A stretch of 64,000 nt of DNA from Typhlomys cinereus (taxonomy: Eukaryota; Chordata; Mammalia; Rodentia; Platacanthomyidae). Positions within the stretch are counted from its first letter, which is position 1, and every line of letters starts with the position of its first letter. This document shows positions 1-13,124 of this stretch, in pieces. The notes below the pieces were generated by a model, which had not been told where the DNA came from, did no database searches, and saw only the letters and a program-made list of their open reading frames with translations. The position numbers and the translations under genes were made by a program. The DNA is taken from NCBI GenBank assembly GCA_023101885.1, contig JALPQD010000044.1, positions 5,361,565-5,425,564 on the forward strand, given 5' to 3'.

Positions 1-1349
1 TGCCTGTTGGCTCCCCAGAGGAGCCTTGTATCCTTAATAAAGTGCTTCCACTGAAATGCAAAGACAATGAAACAGACACAAACTAGACAGGAAGAACATC
101 CAATATGCACTTCTGTATTTCACTTATCTATGCTTTTATTAACATCTTTTCCAAATGACAGATAATAGTGTCCGCTGTGAGAGAACAGACAGAGCGTCTC
201 GCTGTTGCCCTCTTCAGCCTGAGCAGTTGCCCTACACTTCTAAACACCTGGGCTAAGGATACAAAGGAAATTAAAACCATAAAAGATTCTTAGGACTACC
301 TGGTAAAGTGAAGTAGACTTGGAAATTTGCTTAGAGACTTTTATTTAGCCTTACACAAGAGAGTTAACAGAAAGACAGGTGCCCAGAAGAGAAGTAAGAA
401 CTTGAAGTAGAGAGAGAGACCAAATGCTTACATTTACCTTCTGGGAACTCAGGCTACTTCTCAAAGACTCACTGAGCTTGGGCTTTTTCCATGTTCCCTG
501 TCTCTCCTTTTTTAATTGACATAAGAAATGTGGTGTTTTGGGGGAGGCCTTGGATTGAAGTGTAACTTCATGTGGCAAAACCAGAAGCCCCTAGTTTAGT
601 GCATGTTCATTCCTATGCAAGGGGTTTACGGGCAAGATTCTCTGAAAGCGGGAGGGGGCAGAGGGGAGGGGGGCTTATGGCTGGGAAGTGATAAGGGCCT
701 GAAGTCCTTGGTAGTTCTGGAATTCTCACTACAGCGATAGGAATGGAACCAGCATGGTTCCAGATTCAGGGCCCCCTTTTTCTTTTTCATCTCTCTAAAA
801 ATTTCCCTGCCTTTCTATATAGTCTACACATTTATGGGCTGGGCAAATCAATATGTGTATCACTCTGTTCCCATAGTGTCCTTCCCCCTTGTTTGGAAGT
901 TCAGAAATTTCTAGTAGAAGTGAATAGCTGAGGATTGTGACCCAATACTGGGAAACATGGGAGCAGCATGGGAGTAAGGCAAAAGTCTCCATCAGGAGAG
1001 ATCAGTGGGAGGAACTATCCCTCCCCAGGAGATAGTTTAGCACAATTCCTGTATATTTCAGTGTCCTTAAGAGATATCCTTTTCCATATCTCCATGTTTT
1101 CTGGCAGTGAAAGAACCACTGCCTTCTCTGGAGGTGGACGCCAGGGAGCAGGGAGCAGTGTGGTGGATGCAGTCAGTTGTAGGAGTTAATCATGTATGAA
1201 GCGCATTTCAGTATGTATTCATCCCCGGTCCAGAGGCATCCGAGCGGCTCAGGAGGTATGCCAACTGTCACATGTTTTTCCACATAACAGATCATTTACA
1301 CAGGTAAGTGGCCGGGGTCTGATATAAAAACCATCCTGCTCATTTAAGT
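1..1349. other. Unique-looking sequence, no gene seen
   Basis: Only short open frames without recognisable domains are present. An AATAAA hexamer lies near position 37, but I can assign no transcript to it. I recognise no repeat family here. Confidence 0.4.
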
Positions 1350-1774
1350 GTGCACTGTTATGTGTCTTGGGAACCTTCTTCTTTGGTTCTATTTGGCATC
1401 CCACATGCCTCTAGAATCTGGGTGGGCTTCTCTTTCCTTAGATTTGGTAGTTTTTGGTCCATGATCTCATTGATTGCTTGTTATTTATCTTTCTCTTCCG
1501 TGTGTGCTTCTGAAATACCCATGGTTCCTGCCTTAGTTTGTTTTGATTTTGACAGAAAGTTTCTGTGTGTTCTATTTTTGGCAGTTATTCATTCTATCAG
1601 TTCCATTAATTGATGTATCAAATCCCAAATCTTACCTTTAAGGTCTGATTTTCTGTCTTCTGTTGATTCCATTTAAATTTTGACACTCTTTGTTGATATC
1701 TTACCTAGATCTTTGGAGTTTTTTATTTCTCCTTTAGTGCCATTTTGGGCTTTCTAAAGTGTCTGGTTTTTTCT
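1350..1774. other. AT-rich unassigned stretch, possibly old L1 antisense
   Basis: T-rich sequence with a composition like antisense L1, directly abutting the 3' end of an old minus-strand L1. I could not align it to a specific part of the L1 copies in this window, so the assignment is only a suspicion. Confidence 0.25.
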
Positions 1775-2862
1775 CCCACATTTAATTTTTTTCCCTAATC
1801 ATTCAAGTTCAATAGGTGTATCACCATCCTCTTCCTCCCCTGTCATCTCTCATTCCACTCTCTTTCCTTTCACCCACCTCCCTCCCTTCCCATATTCAGG
1901 TGATTTCTCCTTCCTTCCTCCCATCCCCTGGAACATCTGTTTATGTGGACCCTTGAACCTCTCTCTGAGTCCTCCATCGTAGAGAGGGCTCTGGATTCAG
2001 TGCCTAGCCCAGAGCCCCTTCTTGAGTTCCCTGTTAGCATGTGAATTCTATTATGATTGTTTAATCCCTTGCTAGTTAGTATCCTACTGTCTGAAGCCTA
2101 CTCCCCTGTGATCCATGGTAGACTTTAGGGGGGTCGTTGATATGTCAGCCACTGTGCAGGTCAGGCAAAGTCTAACCTTGGCTTGCCACAACCCTAACTT
2201 GTGTGGAGTATCTTGCATATTGTTGGTCCTTCCCATCTTTAGGCTCTTAACATCTTGCCACCCACTCTTCTGCAAGGTTCCCTGAGCTTTAGGATGAGAA
2301 GAGATTTGGCTGGTCTGGTTCTAGGTGAAAAATGTATAGCCTTTGGTGTTCTGAATTATGTTTTGTTTTTATTTCAGTTTTGCTATTCCTGTATTACCCT
2401 TGGCTGCATCCCAATTGGTATCAAACATCACTTCCTAATCAAAGATAAAAGACGGTTTAAATGAAGATCTTAATATAAGAGGACACTCAAAGATAGACGG
2501 AAGAATAGGAGTAGGACACAACAATGGGGGGTGTCAGTCTCCTGTTTGTGGGATGGTTACTGTCTGTCAGTCCCTATATCCTCCCTGATTGGTGACAACA
2601 AACCTGTTCAGTCACAAGTGACCAGGAAGGGAAGTGAGAGTGAGCTTCACCAGATGTCTCCCTACTTATATGCAATACTTGATGGTGACCTATTTTCTCT
2701 ACTGAAGCATGTTCCCCTTTCTTTTGAGGTCCTTGTTCCCCTTCCCTCATGTTAATAGTCCTTTGTGATTACAATGTGTATTATAGAGATTTACCTTTGA
2801 TTATGTCATTAAGTGGGTTTGGCACTAGGATTCTCTTATTAGGGAATACATATGGTGCCTAA
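1775..2862 (-). mobile_element. Old L1 3' end (3' UTR and last codons of ORF2)
   Basis: The reverse complement follows the L1 3' UTR seen in better copies of this window: the pyrimidine-rich antisense of the G-rich tract (about 1800-1960), the 'gtgtggagtatcttgca' block near 2200, the stretch ending in the ORF2 stop region ('ggcactaggattctc', about 2820), and the last ORF2 codons to about 2862. It is strongly diverged, so it is older than L1-A or L1-F. It stops in the last ORF2 codons, as a 5'-truncated insertion would. Confidence 0.75.
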
Positions 2863-3555
2863 CATTTTTATAGCTTTTTTCGTATTCCCCAGTTTCCTTT
2901 CTAAGTTTGTATTCTATGTTTGCTTTCAGATCTTCAGCTTTCTTTCTATGTGTCTTTGTATGTGTCTTGCTCTACTTTCCTATTGGTATGTTGCTTTCTT
3001 TCTATGTGTCTTTGTATGTGTCTTGCTCTACTTTCCTATTGGTATGTTGCTTTTCATATTTTTTAAAGCATTGATCCTTATTGCCTTGGAGTTCCTTGAT
3101 CATATTTATATTTGATATTTTAATTTCATTTTCTTCTTTATTGCTCTCCAGATTGCCACTGGATCAGTTGCCTTCCATAGATACTCATGCCATAGCTCAG
3201 TGATTTTTATAATAGGCACATTTTCCTGGCTCCTTTTGTTGTTTATATCTTCATGAAAACACACGTTTCTGGAGTTTGCTCATTGTTGTCATTGATTTTA
3301 TTTCTAGTTTGTTTGTTCCTTGTGGATTAATTGAATGTCTGCTCTCACTGCCATTTGGATTTGTAGATTGAAGGTTAGTCTGCAGTCACTTGATACTAGT
3401 TTTTAGATAGGATAGTTATGGTCTGGAGTGCTAAGATTTGACACTTAGTTGATGTTAATAAGGTCCATATTTGGTTTTTCAGTAAGGAGATTAGATATTC
3501 AGAGAAGTAGGATGTATAAAGCCTGGGATAACTGTGAGCCTGGATAGAAACTTAA
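2863..3555. other. AT-rich unassigned sequence with a tandem duplication
   Basis: No gene or clear repeat family is recognised. It contains a perfect or near-perfect 56-bp tandem duplication (2942-3053), and its right end is the target of the L1-A insertion. Confidence 0.35.
2942..3053. repeat. 56-bp tandem duplication
   Basis: Two consecutive copies (2942-2997 and 2998-3053) share 'tttctatgtgtctttgtatg' and the following 'ctctactttcctattggt'. They look nearly identical, so the duplication is recent compared with the surrounding decay. Confidence 0.9.
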
Positions 3556-3570
3556 GGATCTAGGTAGGAG
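3556..3570. repeat. Left target-site duplication of L1-A
   Basis: The 15-mer ggatctaggtaggag here recurs at 10522-10536 immediately after the A-rich tail of L1-A. This fits a target-primed L1 insertion and defines both ends of the element. Confidence 0.9.
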
Positions 3571-4123
3571 TGTTAGACCTAAAGGGCTGAAGCCCAAAGG
3601 CCACCAGGAAGTGGACCCCTGCAGAATACTCACGGACACAGGTTCGATGCAAAAGCAAGAGGATTTTATTCCAGTGCGCTGGGGTCACCCCATACACTAG
3701 AGGGAGAGACGACCCCGAGCTCAAGAAGCATACACTTTTTATATCCTCCTTGCAGGGAGGTTATGTCATGTTACAAAATAATTGGCTATCATATTAGTTA
3801 GCACAAAGGCATAGCTGTACATATTAGACCTTGAGAGGGGAATTGGGAGGAGGTGAGTGGGCTCAAGCGACATCTGCACGTACTGAAGACTGAGACCTTG
3901 AAAAGGGGGAAGATTCCTGGAATCAACTTTGGTCTGATATCTAAGTCTGGATGTCTGGACGGTTTGTCATCTGGCCCTCTCACAGGGACCTTGAGAGGGG
4001 AGGTGTTTTTCAGTCTCTAGCCACCTGTTGTTTTCAGAACTCTGAAAACTGCTGACCACCAAGCTCAAGGACATGAACATTTCTGCCTTTGGGTCTGTTT
4101 AAAAATTTCTTTTCTTCCACAGG
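3571..4123 (-). mobile_element. Solo LTR of an endogenous retrovirus
   Basis: A 553-bp block starts with TG (3571) and ends with CA (4123). On the minus strand it has promoter and polyadenylation signals in LTR order: TATAAAAA at 3743-3736 and AATAAA at 3670-3665. The 4-bp sequence ggag flanks both sides (3567-3570 and 4124-4127), which suits a class I (gammaretrovirus-like) LTR. No internal region or second LTR is present, so it is a solo LTR left by recombination. The family name is not recognised. Confidence 0.7.
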
Positions 4124-4566
4124 AGTACTTTCCCCAACTGGCCGTGAACCAGGATGCGCCCAGTCCAGCCAGGACTCACCACGACCTAGATAAGCTCCGC
4201 CCCCGCCCACCCCCAGAACCCCAGGCAGCCCAAGGGACCCAGCTCCTCCCACCAGCCTGCTGGAGCCGGGAGCTGCGCCCGGCCAGGGAGGACCCCATCC
4301 TCCCGGGCCACACTCCCAGCTCCCCAGATTAAATAGCGCCCCGCTGCCTGCCTCATCCTCCCTTTCCCCAACCCGGCCCAGCCCGCACCCGGACGCCCGC
4401 TCCCTTTCTCCATCCCGCTGTGCCCCAGAAGCGCTTATTGGAGCCTGGACCCACTATGACCTAGGGAAGCTCTGCCTCCGGTCAACCATAAAACTTCAGG
4501 CCGAATAATTCAGTTCAGTGAAAAACGCACAGAAATTGAAAGAAGGTCTCAAGAGTTAAAACGGCA

Positions 4567-5600
4567 ATGCCCAAGTCAAAGAGAAACAACACTCAAGTAA
4601 ACAAATCTCCCACTGAAGGAATCAATCCCATAATGAGAAAATCCAACCAGAAAAAACCCAGGGAAAATGGCCAAGAGCCTGACCCAGGGTAACGACTTTC
4701 AAAACTTGATCATTACCATGTTCAATACTATGAAAGAGGAAATCAGGGAGGAATTAAATAACCGCATGAATCGCTTTGAAGAGGAACACAACAGACACTT
4801 GGAGGAGTTCAGAAAAACAGTTCAAGAAACAAAAACAAGCATAGAGCAGTTAAAACAGACTCAAACAGAGGTAAAAACTGAACTAAAAGACAAGTTATCT
4901 TCAACCTAGAACTCAACAGAGAGTATTATCAGCAGAACTAAGGAAGCAGAAAACAGAATTTCAGACCTTGAAGACAAAGTGGGAGTATTAGCCAGCTCAA
5001 TGTAAGAGGTTGTTAAAGCCAAAAAGATACTCGAGAGAAATATTCAAGAGTTATGGGACACCCTGAAGAAGCCTAACATGCGTATTCATGGAATACCAGA
5101 GCAAGAATCTCAAAATACCACACTTGAGGAAATTTTTCAAACCATCATCAAGGAAAACTTTCCCCATCTAAAGAAAGAGAGGCCCATCCATATACAAGAG
5201 GCATTGCGCACCCCAAAAAGATATGACCAAAATAGAAACTCGCCATGGCAAATAATAGTTAAAACACTCCACATTCAAGATAAAGAAATGGTGCTGAAAG
5301 CATCAAGGGAAAAAAAAACAAGTCACATTTAAAGGTAAACCTATTAAAATAACAAATGACTTCTCAATGGACACACTAAAAGCAAGAAGAGCTTGGAGAG
5401 ACATACTTGAAGTATTGAATGAGCAAAAATGTCAACCCAGGCTGATATACCCCACAAAACTATCTGTCATGATCAAGGGAGAAGGAAAAATCTTCCAGCA
5501 CAAAGGCAACTTGAAGGGATACATGTCCACCAAACCAGGCCTTTGAAAGATGCTAGAAATGATACTCAAGCTTGAAGAAAAAAACAGGCATATCTAGGAG
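4567..5600 (+). pseudogene. L1-A ORF1 (RNA-binding chaperone) remnant
   Basis: ORF1p is the trimeric RNA-binding protein of the L1 ribonucleoprotein. The reading starts at ATG 4567 (MPKSK...), the same start as in L1-C. Next comes a Lys/Glu-rich coiled coil (about 4667-4990), then an RRM-type segment with 'MRIHGIPEQ' (about 5078), then a basic C-terminal domain. In-frame stops occur near 4907 (CAG to TAG) and 5003, and there is a frameshift in the A-run near 5310. No functional protein can be made. Confidence 0.85.
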
Positions 5601-5689
5601 AACAGAAAGGAAGTATAATACTACCAAAACCTAAACGTGTAACAATACACTTACAAAAGCCACTAAACATAATAAATGTCTGGAATTAA

Positions 5690-8600
5690 AAATAGATTCT
5701 CCATTATAACATTAAATGTTAATTGACTTAATTCACCAATCAAGAGACACAGATTACAAACTTAGATTAAAAATCACAATCCATCAATCTGCTGCCTGCA
5801 GGAAACCCATCTCACCACAAAAGATAGGCACATCCTAAAAATAAAAGGATGGTCCAAAATTCTACAAGCTAATGGAAGCAGAAAACAGGCAGGGGTAGCC
5901 ATTATGCTATCAGACAAAGTGGACTTCAAACCAAAAAAAAATCATAAGAGACACAGATGGATACTACATTTTAGCCACGGGTACAATTCACCAGGAAGGC
6001 TTCACAATACTGAACATATATGCACTCAATACGCACCCCCCCTACATTCATTAAGCAAACCCTACAATGTCTAAAGCAAGAAATAAATCCCAAAACAATA
6101 ATTCCTGGGGATTTCAACACCGCCCTCTCAACATGGGATAGATCAACAAGTCAAAAGCTTAACAGAGACACTTTGGAACTTAATCAAACTCTTAGTGAAA
6201 TGGACCTTACAGATCTCTATCGAACTTTTCATCCACGCACCAAAGAATACACATTTTTCTCAGCAGCACACGGAACTTTCTCCAAAATAGATCACATATT
6301 GGGCCACAAAATGAATCTCCACATATACAGGAAAGTTGAAATTCTAACCTGTGCCCTGTCAGACCACCATGGCCTAAAGCTGGACATCCATAACACAACA
6401 AACAAGAGAAAATACACTAACTCCTGGAAACTTAACACTATGATGCTGAATGAGAACTGGTTCAGGAAGAAATTACAAAGGAAATTCAAGACTTCCTGAA
6501 AGTGAATGATAATGAAAATACAACTTACCAAAATCTCTGTGACACAATGAAAGCTGTTCTAAGAGGTAAGTTCATAGCTCTTAATGCCTACATCAAAAAA
6601 TGGAAATATCAGAAATAAACAACTTAACAATGCAGCTTAAAGCTTTAGAGAAACTAGAGCAATCTGATCCCAAAAGCAGTAGAAGAGAGAAGATTAGCAA
6701 AATAAGGGGAGAAATATCTGAAATCGAGATTAAGAAAGGGATAGAAAAAATCAACCAGTCAAAAAGCTGGTTCTTTGAAAAAATCAATAAGATTGATACA
6801 TCCCTAGCTAAATTAACCAAAAGCAAGAGAGAGAAAACCAAATTAACAAAATTAGTAATGAACATGGAGTTATCATTACTGATACCCAAGAAATCCAGAG
6901 AATTATAACATCATATTTCAAAAACTTATACTCTGTGAAGTTTGACAACACAAAAGAGATGGATGAATTTCTAAGTAAACACAGCTTACCTAAATGGAAT
7001 CAGGAAGTTGTGAATTATTTAAATAGTCCTATAACATATGAGAAAATTGAGTAAGTAATCTCGAATCTTCCCACCAAAAAATGTCCTGGACCAGATAGAT
7101 TCAGCACAGAGTTTTACCAGACATTTAAGGAGTTAATAATACCAATACTCCTTAAACTGTTCCATCAAATAGCAAAGGAAGGAACACTACCAAATTCCTT
7201 CTATGAAGCTAATATTGTTTTAATCCTAAGATACACTTAAAAAAGAAAACTATAGACCAATCTCTCTGATGAACACAGATGCAAAGATTCTCAACAAAGT
7301 TTTAGCAAATCGGATTCAAAAACATATCAAAAAGATCATTCACGGGGACCAAGTAGGCTTTATCCCAGGTACACAAGGTTGGTTCAACATATGCAAATCA
7401 ATAAATATAATTCATCATATAAACCAGCCCAAAGTCCAAGACCACATGATACTCTCAATAGATGCAGAAAAAGCTTTTGACAAGATCCAACAGCCTTTTA
7501 TGATCAAAACACTAGAGACAGTAGGAATGGAAGGAACCTTTATCAATATAATAAAAGCTGTATACAAGCCCACAGCAAGGATTATACTCAATGGGGAATA
7601 ATTGGAAGCATTCCCACTTCGATCAAGAACTAAACAAGGATGTCCGCTCTCACCACTTCTATTCAATATTGTAGATGAAGTCTTAGGTGAAGCCATAAGA
7701 AAAGAAAGGGACATAAAAGGGATTCAAATCAGCAAGAAGAAGTCAAGCTATCCTTATTTGCAGATGACATAATCTTATACCTGAGTGATCCCAAAATCTC
7801 CACCAGGAAGCTCCTGGAACTAAGAAGTTCAGCAGAGTAGCAGGATACAAAATCAGTGGCCTTCCTATATGCCCAGAATGAAAGAAGTGAAAAAGCCCTG
7901 AGAAAAACAATCCCATGTACTATAGCCCCCCCAAAATGAAATACCTTGGTATAAACCTAACCAAGGAGGTAAAAGTGCTTTACAATGAAAACTTTAAAAC
8001 CCTAAAGAAAGAAATTGCAGAAGACACCAGAAGGTGGAAAGACCTCCCATGTTCCTGGATTGGCAGAATCAACATCATAAAAATGACCATCCTACCAAAG
8101 GCAAGATACAAATTCAATGCTATACCAATCAAAATCCCAAAGCAATTCATCAAAGAAGTTGACCAAACAATCTCAAAGTTCATATGGAGGCACAAAAGAC
8201 CCAGGATAGCAAAGACAATCCTGAGTAACAAAAACACTGCTGGAGGTCTCACCATACCAAACATTAGTCTATACTACAAATCCATAGTTATAAAAACATC
8301 CTGGTACTGGTTCCAAAATAGACACACACATAAGCATAAGGGTTGAAGACCCAGATATAAGCCCACAAAATTACAGCCATTTGATCTTTGACAAAGGGGC
8401 CGAAAGAATCCAATGGAAAAAGAACAGTATCTTCAACAAATGGTGCTGGCAAAACTGGATCTCCACATTCAGAAGATTAAAACTGGAGCCGTACTTGTCA
8501 CCATGTACAAGACTTAATTACAAATGGATCAACGACCTTGATACATGGCCAGAGACTATAAAAACCATAGTTGAAAGGATAGGGAACTCCCTCGAGCTGT

Positions 8601-9463
8601 TTGGGCTAGGGCAACAATTCCTAAACAGACATCCAATGGCACAGTCACTGCTACCAACTCTCAGCAGTTGGGATCTTGTGAAATTAAAGAGCTTCTGTTC
8701 AGATAAAGAGATTGTAACACGAACTCAAAGGCAACCCACAGAATGGGAGAAAATCTTCACTAACCACATACCTGATAGAGCTCTATTATTCAGAGTGCAT
8801 GAAGAACTTAGAAAACTAAACACCAAGGAAACTAATGGCCCAATTAAAAAATGGGCCCTGGAACTTAAAAGAAAGTTTACCAGGGATGAAATTGAAATGT
8901 CTAACAAATATCTTAAAAACTGCTGCACTTAATTAGCCATCATGGAAATACAAATCAAAACTTCCCTGAGATATCATCTCACCCTGCTCAGGATGGCAAA
9001 AATCCACAATACAAACAACACCAAATGCTGGAGAGGATGTGGAGAGAGGGGAACTCTCCTACATTGCTGGTGGGAATGCAGGCTCATACAACCACTCTGG
9101 CGAGCCGTCTGGAGATTCTTAAAGAAATTAAGGATTGAAATGCCATATGACCCTGCTATTCCACTTTTGGGAATAGCCCCCCATACAGCAAAAATTTCCC
9201 TTGATAGCACAAGCACGACCATGTTCATAGCAGCACTGTTTACAATAGCAAAGTCATGGAATCAATCCAAATGTCCAACATTGGACGAGTGGATAAGGAA
9301 AATGTGGCACATCTATACAACGGAGTACTACTCAGCCATCAAAAATGATGAATTACTAGAATTTGCCAGGAAATGGATGGGATTAGAAACAATTATATTG
9401 AGTGAAGTATCCCAGACCCAGAAAATTAAGTGCCGTATGTACTCCCTAATAGGTGGCTCCTAG
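5690..9463 (+). pseudogene. L1-A ORF2 (endonuclease / reverse transcriptase) remnant
   Basis: ORF2p nicks target DNA and reverse-transcribes L1 RNA. Visible pieces in order are the endonuclease with GDFN (about 6107) and SDHHGL (about 6358), the reverse transcriptase block with the FADD catalytic pair (about 7757), and the C-terminal cysteine motif C-x3-C-G...HCWW-x-C (about 9027-9082). The frame ends with the typical YSLIGGS stop at 9463. Many frameshifts split it, for example around 6480, 7600, 7740 and 8340. Confidence 0.9.
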
Positions 9464-10521
9464 TACCAAACCCACTTAGAGACACTCAAAGATAAATCTC
9501 TGTAATACCTGCAGTAATTGCAAAGATTATGAACATGAGGTATGGGGAAAGAGGGACACACTAATAACAAGGAGAGAGGGGACCATGTTACAGCAGAGAA
9601 CATAGGCCACCATCAAAGACTGCAAATAAGTAATGAGACATCTGGTTAAGTTCACAGACTTTCCTTCCTGATCATTTACAACTGATGGGGTGTGATCTTA
9701 CCAGAAGGAGAGGGCGTATAATCTGGCCGACAGAAAGAAACCATTTTGCAAGTGGGTGGTTGACCCCTCCCTCACTGCGGTTTCCTACTTTTATTCCACC
9801 TACCTTTGAATATAATTTTATAATAAGACTCTAATTTAACAGGTTTTTACTCTCTGGCCAGGGGGCAATATCCAATACCCATCAGGATGGAGTGAAGGGT
9901 ATTGCAGGAGCAGCAAAACTGAAAAAAATAAATCATCAAACCATAATCCAGAACATCAGAGACTCTATATCAACCACTTGGAACTAGGCCAGCCTAATCT
10001 CTCCCCATCCTGAAGCTCAGGGAAATTTGCGGAAGAGGGACGGTAAAATTGTAAGAGCACAAGGATGGGAGGAGTAATGATATGCAAGAATCTCCACACA
10101 AGCTAGGGCCAAAGCAATTATAATTGGACTCTGCATGTCCTGTGCAATATCCTACACACTATTGACCCCAAGAAGTCTAGCGTTTGCTAAAGGCACTGGG
10201 ATCCTTGGACGCAAGGGATTGACAACCACAGTAGTGTTCCATCAAAGACTGCAAGTAAGTAATGAGACATCTGGTTAAATTCACAGACTTTCCTTCTGGG
10301 AAACAGTTCTGGGAAATGCCCCTGGATCCTTGCACCTCATCGGAGGAGGACCCAGAGGAGAGTTTGGCATGCTCATTAAAGGAGGCTCTGGGGATGGGAG
10401 GAGGAGGCACTGGGGGATGGGGAAGGAAGAGGGGGTCAGGGGCATAGGGGGATGATGGTTTGGAGGGAGGGCGAGACCGGTATACCTGTTAAGTTTGTAT
10501 GAGTGGAAATTTAAAAAAAAG
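9464..10521 (+). other. L1-A 3' UTR with an internal duplicated block
   Basis: The order matches other L1 3' UTRs in the window, except that 10239-10310 repeats about 60 bp first seen at 9612-9670 ('catcaaagactgcaa...') and replaces the normal 'ctatgcttaaggggaacac' block. The rest continues normally to the G-rich tract and A tail. Confidence 0.8.
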
Positions 10522-10536
10522 GGATCTAGGTAGGAG

Positions 10537-11940
10537 AGTTGGTGTGCTTTGAGATTCAGCTGATTTTAGAGGTTGTTACCACTTCAGGGGATAATGATGT
10601 AGATACAATGAGTGCGGTAGGTCTAAAAAGGGATTATGGGACGTGAAGACCCAGGAAAATGGTATAGAGTGACTTGTAATAACCTGGTTTGAGAATTTTA
10701 TGCTACAGTTGTGAATCTTAAAGAAATAAAAGTTAAACCAGAAACCCATTTGGCATAACATATCTGACAGGTAAAAATTCACTAGGTAAATGAATCAATT
10801 AAAAAAAAGAAGAAGAACACAAACAGAAAGCAAGAAGTTATGATGACGTCCATTGTCCTTTCCAACTTGAGCTGGAATGTCTGGTTTTCTTTGCTGCGCA
10901 GGTGTAGGTGAGTGCTGTTGCTTCTGCACAGTGCTCTAGTGACTGTAGCATGATGGAGCAGGTGTCCTGTGATGATTGCTGATATTCTCAGGATCCTCCC
11001 TTGGGGTATCAATGGTTTGCTAAGTTTGGTGTCTGTGTCCTCTGTGTCCTGGGATTCTTTTGTGTGTAATTATCCAGGGAGATGGGTGATTGGGAGGTGT
11101 TGTGTCCTAGGTGACAGACATGAAGAGAATGAAGGGTTCTGCTAGTTGGTGTGTAGCACGGGGTCAGACACAGAGAGAACTGGGAAGAGCAGAAGTGCTC
11201 AGGAGATGTGGGTCTGCACTAGGGTCTATCTAAGGAACTGTGAGCACAAAGGGGCAAGGAAAGAGAAGTATTTGGTTTGGCATGGCACATGTGGAGTGCC
11301 TTTGGAAGGCAAGGGAGTGTGAGGAGACAGGAGGGGTGCAGCCTGTTTGTTTGCAGCAGAGGTTTCCAAAGGAAGGGTAGCACTGTCTTCTTGGTTCAGG
11401 AACTAATGAAGCTAAGTTGAAAATACACAACTGTCTTGAGTCTCATTTCTCTTGAACATTTGAGATAAATTTGAATGATCTCTTCAATGAAATTTGTGTG
11501 TCTGGGGGTGGGGTATGTGTGAAATTATGTGTCCAATATTTATTTTGAGCCAAATAAATCACTCTAATTTAGCTATGGGTAAGAATCCAGGAGATAGTCT
11601 GTGATTATCCATTGCTGTCCAGCTTCTTAGTGGTAGGGAAACCAGTGCTTTCTAATCCAGGATCGATGTTGTGTTTCTTGAATGGGAAAATGATGGACTA
11701 GGAAACATTGCTGGTCAAAGGCCAGCAGGTTATCAATGGTGTGTGATCTGACGTGTAGATTTGCTCTTGTCTGGAGAGTGTTTCAAGGCTGATGAAAGAT
11801 GGATTAAAATACTAATTCTCAATGTTAAGGCAAGTGCCAATTGTTAATGTTCTCCATATAAGGATATCACAGTTGGCCAGGCTGGACAAAAAGGTCCTGT
11901 TAACATAGCATCATGATTTTCAGCTTTAAGAACTGTATTT

Positions 11941-11989
<49 letters not shown>

Positions 11990-12817
11990 TGTTGTCCACA
12001 TTTGGTCCCAGGGTCAAATTCTTACTTTTAGGGTGTGCTTCTCAGTATATGCACCATGGAAGTCAGAGAGGAATTTGACATTTCTAGTCTTCACACAAAT
12101 GTGCCAGAAATACACCAGATAATACCTATGAATGATTAGGGAAGGATCTGATTCTTCCAGGCACCCAGTTCTGTCTCAGAAATTATTTCTGCTATCATGC
12201 CCGAGGAGCTCTTGTTTATTGAAGCTTGCCTACCTCTTCTGATTTAGATTTTTGTCTCTGACTTCATCTCATTTCCAGCATGAAACCTTTTGTAATTGTT
12301 CTGTACTTGGCTTCAGCGAAGATGTTTCTACATGCTGTTTGACTTCCTGTCTCATTGGTCCTTCCGTCGAAGGATTCCCCTCAGTCAGGTTACAGCTTAT
12401 GGGAACCAGCTCTGGTTTGTGTGGTATTGAGTTTGAGTGTCCATGAAACCCTTGTTGAATCTCCAGTCTTGGTGCAATAATTGTGTTACAAGTTGAGGCT
12501 TTGGAGGTGCTGAGGCATGAGGTCCATCACTATGATAGAATGTGGGCCCATAGAAAAAAGGTTGAAGAACTGAGATCAGGTCTTGCTTCACTATGTGAGG
12601 ACACAAAACAAGATGCCATGGTAGTGACAAAGCGTCAGGGTAACTTTGAAAGGGTAGTAAGTATTTGACACCAATAATCTGAGTTTCCTAAGGGAGAGAT
12701 CCCTTGAGAATAGGGAAAAGGAATTTTGAGAATCAAATGTTAAACCAATGTCCTATTTCTGCGGTGTCCCTAAAAGGGAAAGCACAAAACCTTTCTTTTT
12801 GAAGTTGCATCTTAGTA
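10537..12817. other. Unique-looking sequence, no gene seen
   Basis: It follows the right L1-A target duplication. Open frames are short and without domain signals. The only structured element is the CA repeat near 11944-11988. Confidence 0.4.
11944..11988. repeat. (CA)n microsatellite
   Basis: About 22 uninterrupted CA units. Confidence 0.97.
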
Positions 12818-13083
12818 AACATTTGGTCTCAGGAAGGAAAAATTAAGCACACTCCTTTAAACTAACAAGGCCTATGTGGATTGTTGGCAGCCATGTCTGC
12901 ACTGTTACTTCCTATGATGTCACAAGGGACCATTGTGAGTTATCAAGCAGGTTTGGTCATATAGTGTAGTGGCTGAGGCCATTTTTGTCCTTCGATGCAG
13001 ATAACTGAATGGTGGTGATCTGTGTAACTTGGACTTTTGCTATATTTTCTGGGAATCTGATGGTGATCTAACTGAATTCCACT
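12818..13083. repeat. Duplicated 270-bp block, copy 1
   Basis: It aligns over its length with 16346-16625. Both copies hold the 'ggtctcagg/ggtcccagg' start, the 'tggtcatata' block and the 'ctgaatggtggt' block, in the same order. An L1-derived stretch follows each copy. Divergence is considerable. The function is unknown. Confidence 0.65.
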
Positions 13084-13124
13084 GAGTGAGTATGTATTAG
13101 AAGCTGTAGTTTTATTGGTAGGTT

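Larger units (their letters stand above)
4124..10521 (+). mobile_element. Full-length decayed L1 retrotransposon (L1-A)
   Basis: It contains a GC-rich 5' UTR of two monomer-like units (4128-4566), a broken ORF1, a broken ORF2, a 3' UTR with a G-rich tract (10390-10470) and a short A tail (10513-10520). A 15-bp target-site duplication encloses the element together with the solo LTR at its 5' edge. At about 6.4 kb without the LTR it is near normal mammalian L1 length. Several stops and frameshifts in both reading frames show it is dead. Confidence 0.93.

Noticed and set aside
3571..4123. LTR as the native L1-A promoter
   Set aside because: It has its own 4-bp flanking repeat, is in antisense orientation, and L1-C has a monomer 5' UTR without it.
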